This document shows positions 1 through 8,339 of a stretch of DNA of 64,000 nucleotides, piece by piece (position 1 is the first letter of the stretch; the number at the start of each line of letters is the position of its first letter). The stretch spans positions 1-64,000 of the forward strand of contig MKVT01000014.1 of assembly GCA_001898935.1 (NCBI GenBank), given 5' to 3'. The position numbers and the translations under genes are program-made. The notes beneath the pieces were generated by a model, which saw nothing but the letters and a program-made list of their open reading frames with translations, had not been told where the DNA came from and searched no databases. This DNA comes from Paludibacter sp. 47-17. Lineage in GTDB: Bacteria; Bacteroidota; Bacteroidia; Bacteroidales; Paludibacteraceae.

Positions 1-33
1 CCCTGCCGGTAAATAACCGACAGGGAGAGCCCC

Positions 34-1356
34 TCACACCACTGTACGTACGGTTCTCGTATACAGCGGTTCGTTAAGAAATGGCGCAACTTTCTGATAA
101 TAAACAAATAAAGATTCGTAACCTCGTTTTTGTAGTCGTTCCACTGTGATGGTGGTTCGCAAAATCGGGCTACAGGCAACCGCCCACGTGCCCATTCGAC
201 TACGACTATAGCTGTATGCGTGTTCAAGGTCGACCCCTAATCGAAGTAGATTTTTCCTCCTTCGTTCGGGTTTTTTCCATTGTTTCCAGATACAACATCG
301 CAGACGGTTACGCACCCATCCGTCCACATCTTTGAGCTTCTCCTGAATACTTGCTATTCGGTAGAATTGAAGCCAGCCCTGCTGTACTTCTTTCAGTTTG
401 TAAATCCGCTCATCGAAAGTGAATGGAGTGGTTTTTCGGGTTATGGTTTTGATTTTCTGTTTCAGGTTCTTCCATCCCTTTTCGCTAACTACCAATTGGT
501 ATTTTCCTTTTTCTCCCTTCTTAAAGGTCGAAACAAATCCGAAACCAAGCATGGTGAAGTTCACCGGACGTCGTATTCCGCTTTTCTCCCTGTTGATGGG
601 CAGGTGAAGTTTATCTTTTAGAAAGAGAAAAATCTCGTTGCCAGTCTTTCGGGCTTGCCATTGACTTTTGCAGTAAATGCTAAAATCGTCGGCGTAGCGT
701 ACATACTTTACACCCCGTCTATCCAATTCCTTGTCCAGTTCATCTAACATGATGTTGGAGAGAATCGGACTTAGCGGGCTGCCCTGTGGTACCCCCTTTC
801 GGCGTTTGAATAAGTTTCCGTTGATTAAAATCGGAGCACGTAGCCATTTGCGGATAAGGCGTAAGGTAAGCGGACATTTTACCCTGCGGTAAATCAATTG
901 CAGAAGAATGCAATGGTCAACTTCATCGAAGAAGCTTTTCAGGTCTATGTCAACAATGTCTTGATAACCACTATTGATGTATTCCAATGCTTTTAAAACC
1001 GCTTGTTGGGCGTTTTTGTTGGGGCGGAATCCATAACTGAAATCTTCAAAATCCATTTCAAACCGGTTTGCTAAAACCTGCCCTACAGCTTGTTGAAGCA
1101 TCCGGTCAACCACGGTAGGAACACCCAGCAGGCGAACCTTTCCGTTGCTTTTGGGTATTTCTACCCCCAAAATGGGCTGTGGCAGGTAAGTGCCGTTTAA
1201 CAATGATTGTTCTATACTTTCTCTGTTATTTGACAGATAGTCGTATAGTTCGCTCACGGGCATACGGTCAACTCCGGCAGAACCTTTGTTTTGTTTTACC
1301 TGATTCAATGCACGCATCATGTTTTGACGGTTAATCACCTGTTCAATTAACTCCAT
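34..1356 (-). CDS. ltrA: Group II intron reverse transcriptase/maturase
   Basis: This 440-residue intron-encoded protein would assist intron splicing and copy the intron into DNA during retrohoming. Reverse transcriptase blocks run from about residue 20 to 285: GSAGVD near 25, SYGFRP near 107, DIDLKSFFD near 137, GVPQGSPLSP near 188 and the catalytic YADD at 221-224. The maturase (X) domain follows (LQFYR, RNRLR, WKQWKKP). No HNH endonuclease domain follows, as in GsI-IIC-type proteins. The frame is intact, so the protein may be active. The last codons (RTVRTVV, stop at 34-36) are read through the domain V hairpin, so protein and ribozyme sequences overlap. Confidence 0.93.
   Translation of the reverse strand: MELIEQVINRQNMMRALNQVKQNKGSAGVDRMPVSELYDYLSNNRESIEQSLLNGTYLPQPILGVEIPKSNGKVRLLGVPTVVDRMLQQAVGQVLANRFEMDFEDFSYGFRPNKNAQQAVLKALEYINSGYQDIVDIDLKSFFDEVDHCILLQLIYRRVKCPLTLRLIRKWLRAPILINGNLFKRRKGVPQGSPLSPILSNIMLDELDKELDRRGVKYVRYADDFSIYCKSQWQARKTGNEIFLFLKDKLHLPINREKSGIRRPVNFTMLGFGFVSTFKKGEKGKYQLVVSEKGWKNLKQKIKTITRKTTPFTFDERIYKLKEVQQGWLQFYRIASIQEKLKDVDGWVRNRLRCCIWKQWKKPERRRKNLLRLGVDLEHAYSYSRSRMGTWAVACSPILRTTITVERLQKRGYESLFVYYQKVAPFLNEPLYTRTVRTVV
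38..70 (-). ncRNA. Group II intron domain V hairpin
   Basis: On the minus strand ACCGCUGUA (70-62) pairs with UACAGUGGU (46-38). UACG (61-58) pairs with CGUA (52-49), closing a five-base AGAAC loop, and CG (48-47) forms the two-base bulge. This is the compact catalytic domain V shape. It lies inside the last codons of the intron protein gene. Confidence 0.75.
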
Positions 1357-1937
1357 TTTGTTTTGTTTACATCATTTGTACTGCGCTGTTTCGCTTGCTA
1401 CAGGCTATTTCATTGCTGAAAATCCGTGTCGCAATAAAAACTTCTTAACGTTCAGTCCTTCATTACGCTGTGAGACCTACGGTTGTCTGGCTGTCGGGCA
1501 CTTACCGGCTCGTTTTCTTGTAACTACTATGACCTCGGCTGACTTCTCGGTACATGCTTTCGCTTCCCGAGACCTCCCCTGGTAAGAGCTTTTTCCTTCT
1601 TCCAATCACTGCGGTATCTACATATCTGTCCACAAATTACCATTTTGGGCGTTACAAGGGTGTGGTTGCTTACCCAAAACAAATATGCCTCATATACCGT
1701 TTCTGTTCGTCAGTACCGGATTTTGCAGTCTCGCTTCCTTCACTGCTGTCGTCACCAACAACCAGCTTGCGACTTGCTAATACTTAGGGCTACCAACCCA
1801 CGTATAAGGGACTTTCACCCTCTGGAAAAAATACACCTGCTTAAAGCATTGTTTAACCAAAAATATTTGTATTTTTGCAATTTTTCACTTGCTTTGCAGC
1901 AGGTGCGCACTGCCCATGCAGGGCGCACACATGAAAA

Positions 1938-1971
1938 AGAGGGTGTCCAAACACAATTGGACACCCTCTTT
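1938..1971. terminator. Bidirectional terminator hairpin next to the intron
   Basis: A perfect stem of about 13 bp (1938-1950 with 1958-1970) has a short loop and is followed by T-runs on both strands. On the minus strand it ends transcription coming from the recN side. The intron begins ten bases after the stem. The outer stem GAGGGTG/CACCCTC is shared with the repeat hairpins at 26740 and 57529. Confidence 0.75.
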
Positions 1972-1980
1972 TGCTATCTT

Positions 1981-2194
1981 TTAAAGATGTGCCCTAGAAA
2001 TTTAATTCAAAATCAAGCAACTATGAAAGCCTGCCAAACGATAGTTTGAGTCTTGTTGGAAACAATTGAAGTTATCGACAGACTCTTGTCACGGAACATG
2101 CAAAACAAAAAAGATTACTATGGACACCAGTTAGAAAAATGGAAATCCAACTTTTAGGGAACCTATCAAGGCGGAAACGTTTTTTATACCGTTT
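1981..2194. other. Intergenic stretch with no recognisable gene
   Basis: Between the terminator hairpin and recN there are about 210 AT-rich bases without a convincing gene. A short plus-strand frame around 2098-2157 reads DYYGHQLEKWKSNF and then stops. It looks like a gene remnant but I cannot assign it. Confidence 0.4.
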
Positions 2195-3853
2195 TTAGTT
2201 CCCCATCAACTCCCTGGCATTTTGCAGAGCAGCTTCACTGGCCGAATCACCGCTAATCATCGAGGCTATTTCGAGCAGCCGTTCGTCGGACTTGAGTTCA
2301 CGTATAAATGTCTCGGTCTGCTTTCCCGAATCGTCTTTATACACCTTGAAATGGGCCTGCCCTTTCGCTGCGATCTGAGGCAGATGCGTTATGGTAATCA
2401 CCTGCATCGATCGGCTCATCTGTTGCATGATACTTCCCATCCGATGTGCAATCTCACCAGAGATACCGGTGTCGATTTCATCGAAAATAATGGTAGGCAA
2501 ATCCGATTTTTCGGCAATCATCGCCTTAATAGAAAGCATCAGACGGGCTATCTCTCCGCCTGAAGCAATTTCCTGTACCGGTTGCAGTTCACGGTTCTTA
2601 TTGGCCGAGAACAAAAACCGTACGGCATCGCATCCATAAGGAGTAAAATCGGAGGTAGGTTGAATGTCGGTTTTAAAGCGTATGTTGGGCATTCCCAGTT
2701 GCAACAACTGCTCCACCATGGTTTTCTCAATTTGCCCCCTACCTGCCTGCCGGCTTGCGGTAAGTTCTTTTGCCTTTGTCTCCAGCCGGGTACGGCATTC
2801 GTCGAGCTCCTTCACGGCCTCTGCAATACGCTCATCAAACGATTCGATGGTGTGCAACTGGCCGGCAAATTCCTCACGCTTTACGATTAATTCGCCGACA
2901 GTAGCCACTTTAAACTTATGCTGGAGGGTGTACAGATCGCTCAGGCGGTTCTGGACCCATTCGAGCCGTTGCGGATCCAGCTCGTAATCCTGTTGCAGGC
3001 TATCCCACTCCACTTTCAACTCCTTCAGCTCTATATAGGCGCTCTGCATGCGCTCGGCCTGCAGCTTTCCTTCGGGAAGATATACCGAAACCCTGCCCAG
3101 CAAAGCCTGTGCTTCTTTTAGTTGCTGCAATACCGAGCTATCGCCATCCAGCAATTCAACCAGCTGATGCAAGGTCGTACGTATATCGCCCGCATGCTGA
3201 AGCTTATCGGCTTCGGCTTCCAACTCCTCCTGCTCGCCTTCCAGCAATCGGGCCTCCTGCAGTTGCCTATACTGAAATTGCAGGAAATCGTATTCGGCCG
3301 ACGCATGAGCGGCCTCGTCGCGCAACAGTTCGAGCCTACGGGTAAGCGTCCGCCAGGTGGTATACTCCCGGCGGTACTCCTGCAGCAACGATTGGTTGTG
3401 AACCACCGTATCCAGCACTTCCAACTGATAGGCAGCATTCGACAGCAACAGATTTTCGTGTTGCGAATGAATATCGAGCAAGCGATTGCTGAGCTCGCGC
3501 AATTGAACCAGCGAAACCGGCGTATCGTTGATAAACGCCCGCGATTTCCCCGTAGCGCTCAACTCCCTGCGTATGATGCAACTTTTGCCGTCGTTGTCGA
3601 GTTCATTTTCGTCAAAAAAAACAGTCAGATGCCGGTATCCCGAAATATCGAACGAAGCCTCGACCACACATTTATCGGCATTCGATTTTATGGCCTTGCT
3701 GTCGGCCCGCTGACCTAAAATCAGCGACAATGCACCCAAAATAATCGATTTACCGGCACCTGTCTCACCGGTAAGTACCGTAAAACCCTGACCGAGCCGG
3801 ATATCCAGCGATGTGATCAGGGCATAATTGGAGATAAATAATGATTTCAGCAT
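2195..3853 (-). CDS. recN: DNA repair protein RecN
   Basis: RecN is an SMC-like ATPase that acts at DNA double-strand breaks during recombinational repair. The 552-residue length is typical. Walker A (GETGAGKS) is at residues 29-36, a long central coiled coil spans roughly 155-380, an ABC-type signature (ASGGE) lies near 430, and Walker B (IIFDEIDTG) is at 455-463. It is the last gene of the run coaBC, porD-like, recN, with four bases between it and the gene upstream. A co-transcript ending at the hairpin near 1950 is likely. Confidence 0.97.
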   Translation of the reverse strand: MLKSLFISNYALITSLDIRLGQGFTVLTGETGAGKSIILGALSLILGQRADSKAIKSNADKCVVEASFDISGYRHLTVFFDENELDNDGKSCIIRRELSATGKSRAFINDTPVSLVQLRELSNRLLDIHSQHENLLLSNAAYQLEVLDTVVHNQSLLQEYRREYTTWRTLTRRLELLRDEAAHASAEYDFLQFQYRQLQEARLLEGEQEELEAEADKLQHAGDIRTTLHQLVELLDGDSSVLQQLKEAQALLGRVSVYLPEGKLQAERMQSAYIELKELKVEWDSLQQDYELDPQRLEWVQNRLSDLYTLQHKFKVATVGELIVKREEFAGQLHTIESFDERIAEAVKELDECRTRLETKAKELTASRQAGRGQIEKTMVEQLLQLGMPNIRFKTDIQPTSDFTPYGCDAVRFLFSANKNRELQPVQEIASGGEIARLMLSIKAMIAEKSDLPTIIFDEIDTGISGEIAHRMGSIMQQMSRSMQVITITHLPQIAAKGQAHFKVYKDDSGKQTETFIRELKSDERLLEIASMISGDSASEAALQNARELMGN

Positions 3854-3857
3854 ACAG

Positions 3858-4751
3858 TTATTTCATAATGGTTTCATAGCGTTCCGACTGGGTCGGATTT
3901 ACATCGGTTAAAATTTCAATTACGTTTTTTTTCTCCTGATCGGAAGCACGTTTAAAAATATTGATAATCTCATCGGTTTTGGCATCCAGAAACGTAGCGA
4001 TTGCTATTGCCGAAGGCCGGGCCCGGTTGGCTTCGCGCAATATAGGTAAGCCCGCACTTATTTTTGCCCGGGCATTTACCACATTGGCTGTCATTTCGTC
4101 GAGCCCGAGGCGATGATACTCGTACAGATAATTCCTGAACTTACGAAAAGCTTCGTCGTTCAGATTATTAATCAGGGCATAACGGTTGCGGGTACTCTCA
4201 AAAGCCCGCCATCCGGGCATATCGAGTGTCTGGGCCGATACCACCAGTTGTTCGGCAGCCTGAAAGAACGGCGTACCTCCCATTCGGGAATAGCTGTCCA
4301 TATCGTACCCCAATATCAGGTACACATAATAGGTGAGTATAGCCGTCAGATTCGAAGTTACCTGATTATCGTTGAATTCGAGTACGTCAAACTCTTTATA
4401 GGTAAAAACAATATCGTTGTCGCGGAAATTAATAAGAGTGGTATTGTACGAGGTATTGTAAACCGGCCGGCGCGATTGTACCTGAAGTTCGGCTGTAAAC
4501 TGATCATTTTCCACTTTCTTTACGATCATGGTCATGGTACATTCAATACGCTCGTCCTGCTCGTACGACAATTCGGTCCAGCGACGGTTGTTGATAAAAT
4601 CGGAAGCCGACTTTTGCAGTGTATTGAAAACCGACTTATTCGATCCCTGAATCTGGTCCGAATTAATTACCAGGTTACAATTCAGCTCCTGAGCGCCGAC
4701 CGAGAAGGCCATCAGCAAACCACTTACAAAAAAGACGATCCGCACCATCAT
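3858..4751 (-). CDS. porD: DUF4835 / PorD-like T9SS-associated protein
   Basis: A 297-residue exported protein with an N-terminal signal peptide (hydrophobic segment to about residue 20, cleavage near VGAQ). The QELNCNLVINSDQIQGSNK start and the middle region (YNTTLINFRDNDI, YYVYLILGYDMDSYS) match the Bacteroidota family DUF4835, also named PorD in annotation of the type IX secretion apparatus. Its place between coaBC (two bases) and recN (four bases) is a conserved arrangement in the phylum as I know it. Family membership is firm; the secretion role rests on that naming, though four T9SS cargo proteins in this window show the system exists here. Confidence 0.8.
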   Translation of the reverse strand: MMVRIVFFVSGLLMAFSVGAQELNCNLVINSDQIQGSNKSVFNTLQKSASDFINNRRWTELSYEQDERIECTMTMIVKKVENDQFTAELQVQSRRPVYNTSYNTTLINFRDNDIVFTYKEFDVLEFNDNQVTSNLTAILTYYVYLILGYDMDSYSRMGGTPFFQAAEQLVVSAQTLDMPGWRAFESTRNRYALINNLNDEAFRKFRNYLYEYHRLGLDEMTANVVNARAKISAGLPILREANRARPSAIAIATFLDAKTDEIINIFKRASDQEKKNVIEILTDVNPTQSERYETIMK

Positions 4752-4753
4752 TC

Positions 4754-5950
4754 TTAAAAAATCAGGGTATTCATTTCTTTTACAATATCGTCGGCCACGT
4801 CGAGTTTGCTCTTCAGTTCGAACTGTTTTTTCAGCCCTGAACGGTGCAGAATGGTCACTTTATTGGTATCGAAGCCGAAGCCCGAATTCGGATCCTGCAA
4901 CGAATTGAGGACTATGAAGTCAAAATTCTTCCGTTCCATCTTGGCAAGCGCATTGGCTTCTTCATTCTCATTTTCGAGTGCAAAACCAACCAGAAACTGC
5001 TCGTGACGTTTCATCTCGCCAAGAGTAGCCGCAATATCGATGGTCGGTTTAAATGCGACATTCAACTCGTCGCCTTTCCGTTTAATCTTGTAGTCGCGGC
5101 GTTCTACCGGCGTAAAATCGGCCACGGCAGCAGCCAGAATAGCCCCGTCCATTTCCTCCCACCGGCTTATCACCGCCTTGGCCATCTCCTCGGCCGTCTC
5201 CACATTAATACGTTCGATCGATTTATCCTGCAGCTTCAAGCTCACCGGACCGGCAACCAGGGTTACGATTGCTCCCCTCCGGGCGCAGGTTTCAGCCACT
5301 GCGAATCCCATTTTACCCGACGAATAATTACCGATAAACCGTACCGGGTCGATTTTTTCGTAGGTAGGCCCCGCAGTAATCAGAATCTTCTTGCCCACCA
5401 TATCCTTGGGTTCAAAATAATCGAACAGCACCCGTACGATGCTTTCCGGATCTTCCATGCGTCCCTTGCCTTCCAGGCCGCTGGCCAACTCTCCCACCGC
5501 CGGTTCAATGATAATATTACCATAGGACTTCAACCGCGACAGATTCTCGCGGGTGGTGGGGTGGGCAAACATGTCGAGGTCCATGGCCGGAGCTAAAAAC
5601 ACCGGACAGCGCGCCGACAGGTAGGTGGTAATCAACAGGTTGTCGGCCTGACCATTGACCATTTTCGCCAATGTATTGGCTGTTACCGGCGCAATAAGCA
5701 TGGCATCGGCCCAGGTACCCAGGTCGACATGACTGTTCCAGTTCCCTGTTGCCGTATCGAAAAAATCGGTGAGCACCGGATTCCGCGAAAGTGTAGACAA
5801 AGTGAGCGGCGTAATAAACTCCTTGGCCATAGGTGTCATAATCACTTGCACCTCAGCACCTTTCTGCACCAACAATCGAACAATCAACGCAGCTTTATAG
5901 GCCGCTATACCGCCGGTAATCCCCAGCACTATTTTTTTTCCTGTCAACAT
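4754..5950 (-). CDS. coaBC: Bifunctional phosphopantothenoylcysteine decarboxylase / phosphopantothenate-cysteine ligase
   Basis: The enzyme carries out two steps of coenzyme A synthesis: CTP-dependent joining of 4'-phosphopantothenate to cysteine (CoaB), then decarboxylation (CoaC). The N-terminal flavoprotein domain shows GITGGIAAYK, the active-site His region (NSHVDLG) and PAMD. The C-terminal synthetase domain begins near residue 190 (KKILITAGPTYEKIDPVR) and contains AAVADF and the KIKR lysine motif. I chose the ATG at 5950 (MLTGKKIVLG), which fits family starts; one 10 codons upstream (5980) is also possible. A −7 motif at 6019-6026 suggests that transcription starts just upstream, after the rpoZ terminator. 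Confidence 0.95.
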   Translation of the reverse strand: MLTGKKIVLGITGGIAAYKAALIVRLLVQKGAEVQVIMTPMAKEFITPLTLSTLSRNPVLTDFFDTATGNWNSHVDLGTWADAMLIAPVTANTLAKMVNGQADNLLITTYLSARCPVFLAPAMDLDMFAHPTTRENLSRLKSYGNIIIEPAVGELASGLEGKGRMEDPESIVRVLFDYFEPKDMVGKKILITAGPTYEKIDPVRFIGNYSSGKMGFAVAETCARRGAIVTLVAGPVSLKLQDKSIERINVETAEEMAKAVISRWEEMDGAILAAAVADFTPVERRDYKIKRKGDELNVAFKPTIDIAATLGEMKRHEQFLVGFALENENEEANALAKMERKNFDFIVLNSLQDPNSGFGFDTNKVTILHRSGLKKQFELKSKLDVADDIVKEMNTLIF

Positions 5951-6018
5951 AGCATTCGTTTTACGAAAGAAATTAAGCATTAATACACCTATAAACGGAT
6001 GTTTTACCCGTAAACGTA

Positions 6019-6026
6019 CAAAAATA
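6019..6026 (-). promoter_or_regulatory. Promoter −7 element for coaBC
   Basis: TATTTTTG on the minus strand matches the Bacteroidota −7 consensus TAnnTTTG. It lies between the rpoZ terminator and coaBC. No clear −33 element is seen. Confidence 0.5.
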
Positions 6027-6058
6027 CAAAAACATTTTGAAATTAATATCCCCCAAAT

Positions 6059-6093
6059 AAAAAGTCACAAAGAAACTATCTCTGTGACCTTTT
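6059..6093 (-). terminator. Probable terminator after rpoZ
   Basis: On the minus strand GTCACA pairs with TGTGAC across a loop of about 13 bases, and a T-run follows. It sits in the 130-base gap after rpoZ and would separate bamD-rpoZ from coaBC-porD-recN, at least in part. Confidence 0.5.
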
Positions 6094-6115
6094 GTAATCA
6101 ATGACCCGATCCTGC

Positions 6116-6445
6116 TTAAAGATTTTTCTCTTTCAGCGGATTACGGTAGTACACTTTGTCTTCAATGAATTCCTGTGTGGCCAGCAAAACCGGTTTGGGA
6201 AGTTTTTCGTAAAAACGCGAAATTTCGATTTGTTCCCGGTTTTCGAATACCTCTTCGATATTTTCCGAAGTATTCGTAAAATCCTGCAGCTTCTTTTCGA
6301 TTTCCTGTTTCAACTCCACGCTGATTTGGTTCGCACGCTTGGCAATGATCTTCACAGTTTCATATACATTACCCACGTCCTCGCTAAGCTGGTTCATATC
6401 GCGCGAGATCGTACTGGTTGGTGCATTTACTTTTTTGTAATCCAT
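6116..6445 (-). CDS. rpoZ: RNA polymerase omega subunit (Rpb6-type, Bacteroidota)
   Basis: This 109-residue protein is the small omega subunit, which binds the beta' subunit and aids polymerase assembly. The central KIIAKRANQISVELKQEIEK stretch carries the Rpb6/omega helix with its conserved A-R-A-x-Q-I-like core. The C-terminal half (PVLLATQEFIEDKVYYRNP) is typical of the Bacteroidota form, which differs strongly from E. coli RpoZ. It lies 14 bases after bamD, an order common in Bacteroidales, and is followed by a hairpin. Confidence 0.88.
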   Translation of the reverse strand: MDYKKVNAPTSTISRDMNQLSEDVGNVYETVKIIAKRANQISVELKQEIEKKLQDFTNTSENIEEVFENREQIEISRFYEKLPKPVLLATQEFIEDKVYYRNPLKEKNL

Positions 6446-6459
6446 ATCTTTATTGATGT

Positions 6460-7260
6460 TTATTCTTTTACTACTTTATTGGCTTCGGCAAAAATCCGGT
6501 CGGCCTGCTTTCTGAATTTACCTTCGGGATGCTCGTTGATGAAATTGTAATACTCGTCAACGGTATCGCGGTAGCGCTCCATGCGTTTTTCGATCACACT
6601 CTGCACAGCCTGCTCGTATTTCGATTGAAGCACAATAAATAACAATTCTTCGCGGTATTTGTTGTTCGGAAAATCCTTCAGGGCGTTTTGAGCCGTGATA
6701 ACCGCCGACAAATAATTATTACCCAGGTAGTTGCCCAAATTATAGTACAAACGCGAATTGAGCAATTCCTTGTAAGCCAGTTTATCGCGGAGGTCGTCCA
6801 TGAGTTTGTTAGCCTCCGGCACCCGGTCGTTATCGGGATGAAGGTCGAGAAACTCCTGGAAAGCGACCAGCGCTTCGTTGGTCGATTGCTGGTCCAGACG
6901 GGCATCCGGCGAATCGAGATAGGCACAATAGCCGATCATAAAACGGGCATCGGTTATGTACTTTCCTTTCGGATAGGTTTTAACATAGGTTTTGTAATAT
7001 TCCACGGCCGAGTAATAATCCTTCTGCCCCATGTACGAACCTGCCAGGTAATTAAGCACCTCCTCCGAACGTTCGGTACCGCGATAATAACGCGACACCT
7101 CGTCGAACAAGGTTGCAGCGCGCATGAAATCTTTCTTTTCGAAATATTCCACCGCCTTGGTATATTTGAGCTCCGGATCGGTGCTCTTCAGCAATTTCTG
7201 ATATTCGCCGCACGCTATCAGCACGACGGCCATCAGGATAATCAGGATGTATTTTCTCAT
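6460..7260 (-). CDS. bamD: Outer membrane assembly lipoprotein BamD
   Basis: BamD is the essential lipoprotein partner of BamA in inserting beta-barrel proteins into the outer membrane. The N-terminus is a lipoprotein signal with a lipobox ending at Cys17 (VLIAC). Several tetratricopeptide repeats follow (YTKAVEYFEKKDFMRAA, YLAGSYMGQKDYYSAVEYY, ARFMIGYC). The 266-residue length is normal for the Bacteroidota form. It is the first gene of the bamD-rpoZ pair, with a −7 motif just upstream at 7271-7278. Confidence 0.95.
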   Translation of the reverse strand: MRKYILIILMAVVLIACGEYQKLLKSTDPELKYTKAVEYFEKKDFMRAATLFDEVSRYYRGTERSEEVLNYLAGSYMGQKDYYSAVEYYKTYVKTYPKGKYITDARFMIGYCAYLDSPDARLDQQSTNEALVAFQEFLDLHPDNDRVPEANKLMDDLRDKLAYKELLNSRLYYNLGNYLGNNYLSAVITAQNALKDFPNNKYREELLFIVLQSKYEQAVQSVIEKRMERYRDTVDEYYNFINEHPEGKFRKQADRIFAEANKVVKE

Positions 7261-7270
7261 AAAACGGGTG

Positions 7271-7278
7271 CAAAAATA
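7271..7278 (-). promoter_or_regulatory. Promoter −7 element for bamD
   Basis: TATTTTTG on the minus strand, matching TAnnTTTG, ten bases before the bamD ATG. The implied transcript leader is very short. Confidence 0.5.
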
Positions 7279-7316
7279 GTGAATTTATCTGGATTCAGAA
7301 AATTTATTTTGTTTTG

Positions 7317-8333
7317 TTAATCAGCTATATATTTCTGAAAGCCATCGGTGTATGCAACCTGAAGCTTTCCGGCGTCGTCGGTATAGATTAAATAACAATC
7401 CATATCGGGAAATTTACGGCAAATAGCCAGGGCGCTATCGGTGCCCAATACCATAAAAGCAGTGGCGTAGGCATCGGCTTTCATGCAACTTTCGGCCACC
7501 ACGGTGGCACTCAGCAAGCGGTGATCGACCGGATAGCCGGTACGCGGATCGATCGTATGGGCATATTTTTTACCGTCTCTGTAATAAAACTGGCGGTAAT
7601 TGCCGGAAGTGGCCAGTCCTACTCCACTTATTTCGACTATGGTTTGCAGTTCGGGGCTTTCGTTGGCCGGATCGTCGACGGGTTTATCGATGCCGATGCG
7701 CCAGTGTTCGCCTTTCGGGTTTTTACCTTTACAAGCCACTTCTCCCCCTATTTCGACCATATAGTTCCGGCACCCGTGCGCTTCGAGCAAGTGTCCGATC
7801 ACGTCGGAAGCCTGTCCTTTGGCTATAGCACTGGCGTCGAGCATGATAGCCGGATTGCTTTTCACGAGCCGGTCGCCGGTCAGTTCTATTTTTTTATAAC
7901 CGGTGAGTTGCAGCAGCGCTCCGACATCGGGGGCCGAGTCCCGGTCCTGTTTTCCAAATCCAAATCCCCAGGCATTAACGAGAGGGGCTACGGTAATATC
8001 GAAGGCTCCGTTGGTTGCTTCCGATACTTCTACGGCCTGCCGGTACATCGCCTCGAAATAGGCGTCGGTGCGCACCGACTCATCGTTGGTATTGATACGC
8101 GAAATCACCGACCGGGGATTGAACGTCGACATGGAAAGGTCGAATTCGGCGAACCGGGCATCGATTTCGGCCTGCAGATCTTTACCTTCGGGATGTTGGT
8201 ACACGATATTATAGAATGTACCGTAAATTTTGCCGGTGTTTCGTGAGTATCCGGCCGGTTCGGCTTTAGGCCGGCAGGCTGTAAAGGCGAGCGGGACCAG
8301 GGCCATCCAAAAGAACAAATAGCGTACTTTCAT
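7317..8333 (-). CDS. apbE: FAD:protein FMN transferase (ApbE)
   Basis: ApbE attaches FMN covalently to threonine or serine of flavoproteins such as the Rnf/Nqr complexes. The 338-residue protein starts with a lipoprotein signal (lipobox AFTAC, Cys19) and would act on the periplasmic side of the inner membrane. ApbE signatures are present: DASAIAKGQASD near 170, ATSGNYRQF near 240 and YAHTIDPRTGYPV near 255, with a metal-binding Asp/Thr region (KADAYATAFMVLG) near 285. It is the last gene of the operon with dihydroorotase, six bases downstream of it. The family's usual targets are not in this window. Confidence 0.95.
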   Translation of the reverse strand: MKVRYLFFWMALVPLAFTACRPKAEPAGYSRNTGKIYGTFYNIVYQHPEGKDLQAEIDARFAEFDLSMSTFNPRSVISRINTNDESVRTDAYFEAMYRQAVEVSEATNGAFDITVAPLVNAWGFGFGKQDRDSAPDVGALLQLTGYKKIELTGDRLVKSNPAIMLDASAIAKGQASDVIGHLLEAHGCRNYMVEIGGEVACKGKNPKGEHWRIGIDKPVDDPANESPELQTIVEISGVGLATSGNYRQFYYRDGKKYAHTIDPRTGYPVDHRLLSATVVAESCMKADAYATAFMVLGTDSALAICRKFPDMDCYLIYTDDAGKLQVAYTDGFQKYIAD

Positions 8334-8339
8334 CGGAAT

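Larger units (their letters stand above)
1..1928 (-). mobile_element. Group II intron (IIC-like), 3' end off the window
   Basis: Read on the minus strand, the intron opens with GTGCGCCC at 1928-1921, the usual GUGYG start, and carries the common group II stretch GGTGAAAGTCC at about 1822-1812. About 570 bases of RNA domains I-III precede the reverse transcriptase gene in domain IV. A domain V hairpin of about 33 bases lies at 70-38 (9-bp lower stem, CG bulge, 4-bp upper stem) and a domain VI-type stem at 25-1. The last few bases and the 3' exon lie outside the window. The 5' exon ends in a terminator hairpin followed by T residues, the target type known for group IIC introns; the endonuclease-free reverse transcriptase of IIC type agrees. 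Subclass assignment is inference. Confidence 0.88.

Noticed and set aside
34-1356. Reverse transcriptase as a retron or defence-associated RT
   Set aside because: Maturase domain and intron RNA features (GTGCG start, GGTGAAAGTCC, domain V and VI) make it a group II intron protein; no msr/msd or defence partner is present.
1645-2049. Plus-strand open frame of 134 residues
   Set aside because: It lies across the intron RNA domains and the terminator hairpin; composition is not protein-like.
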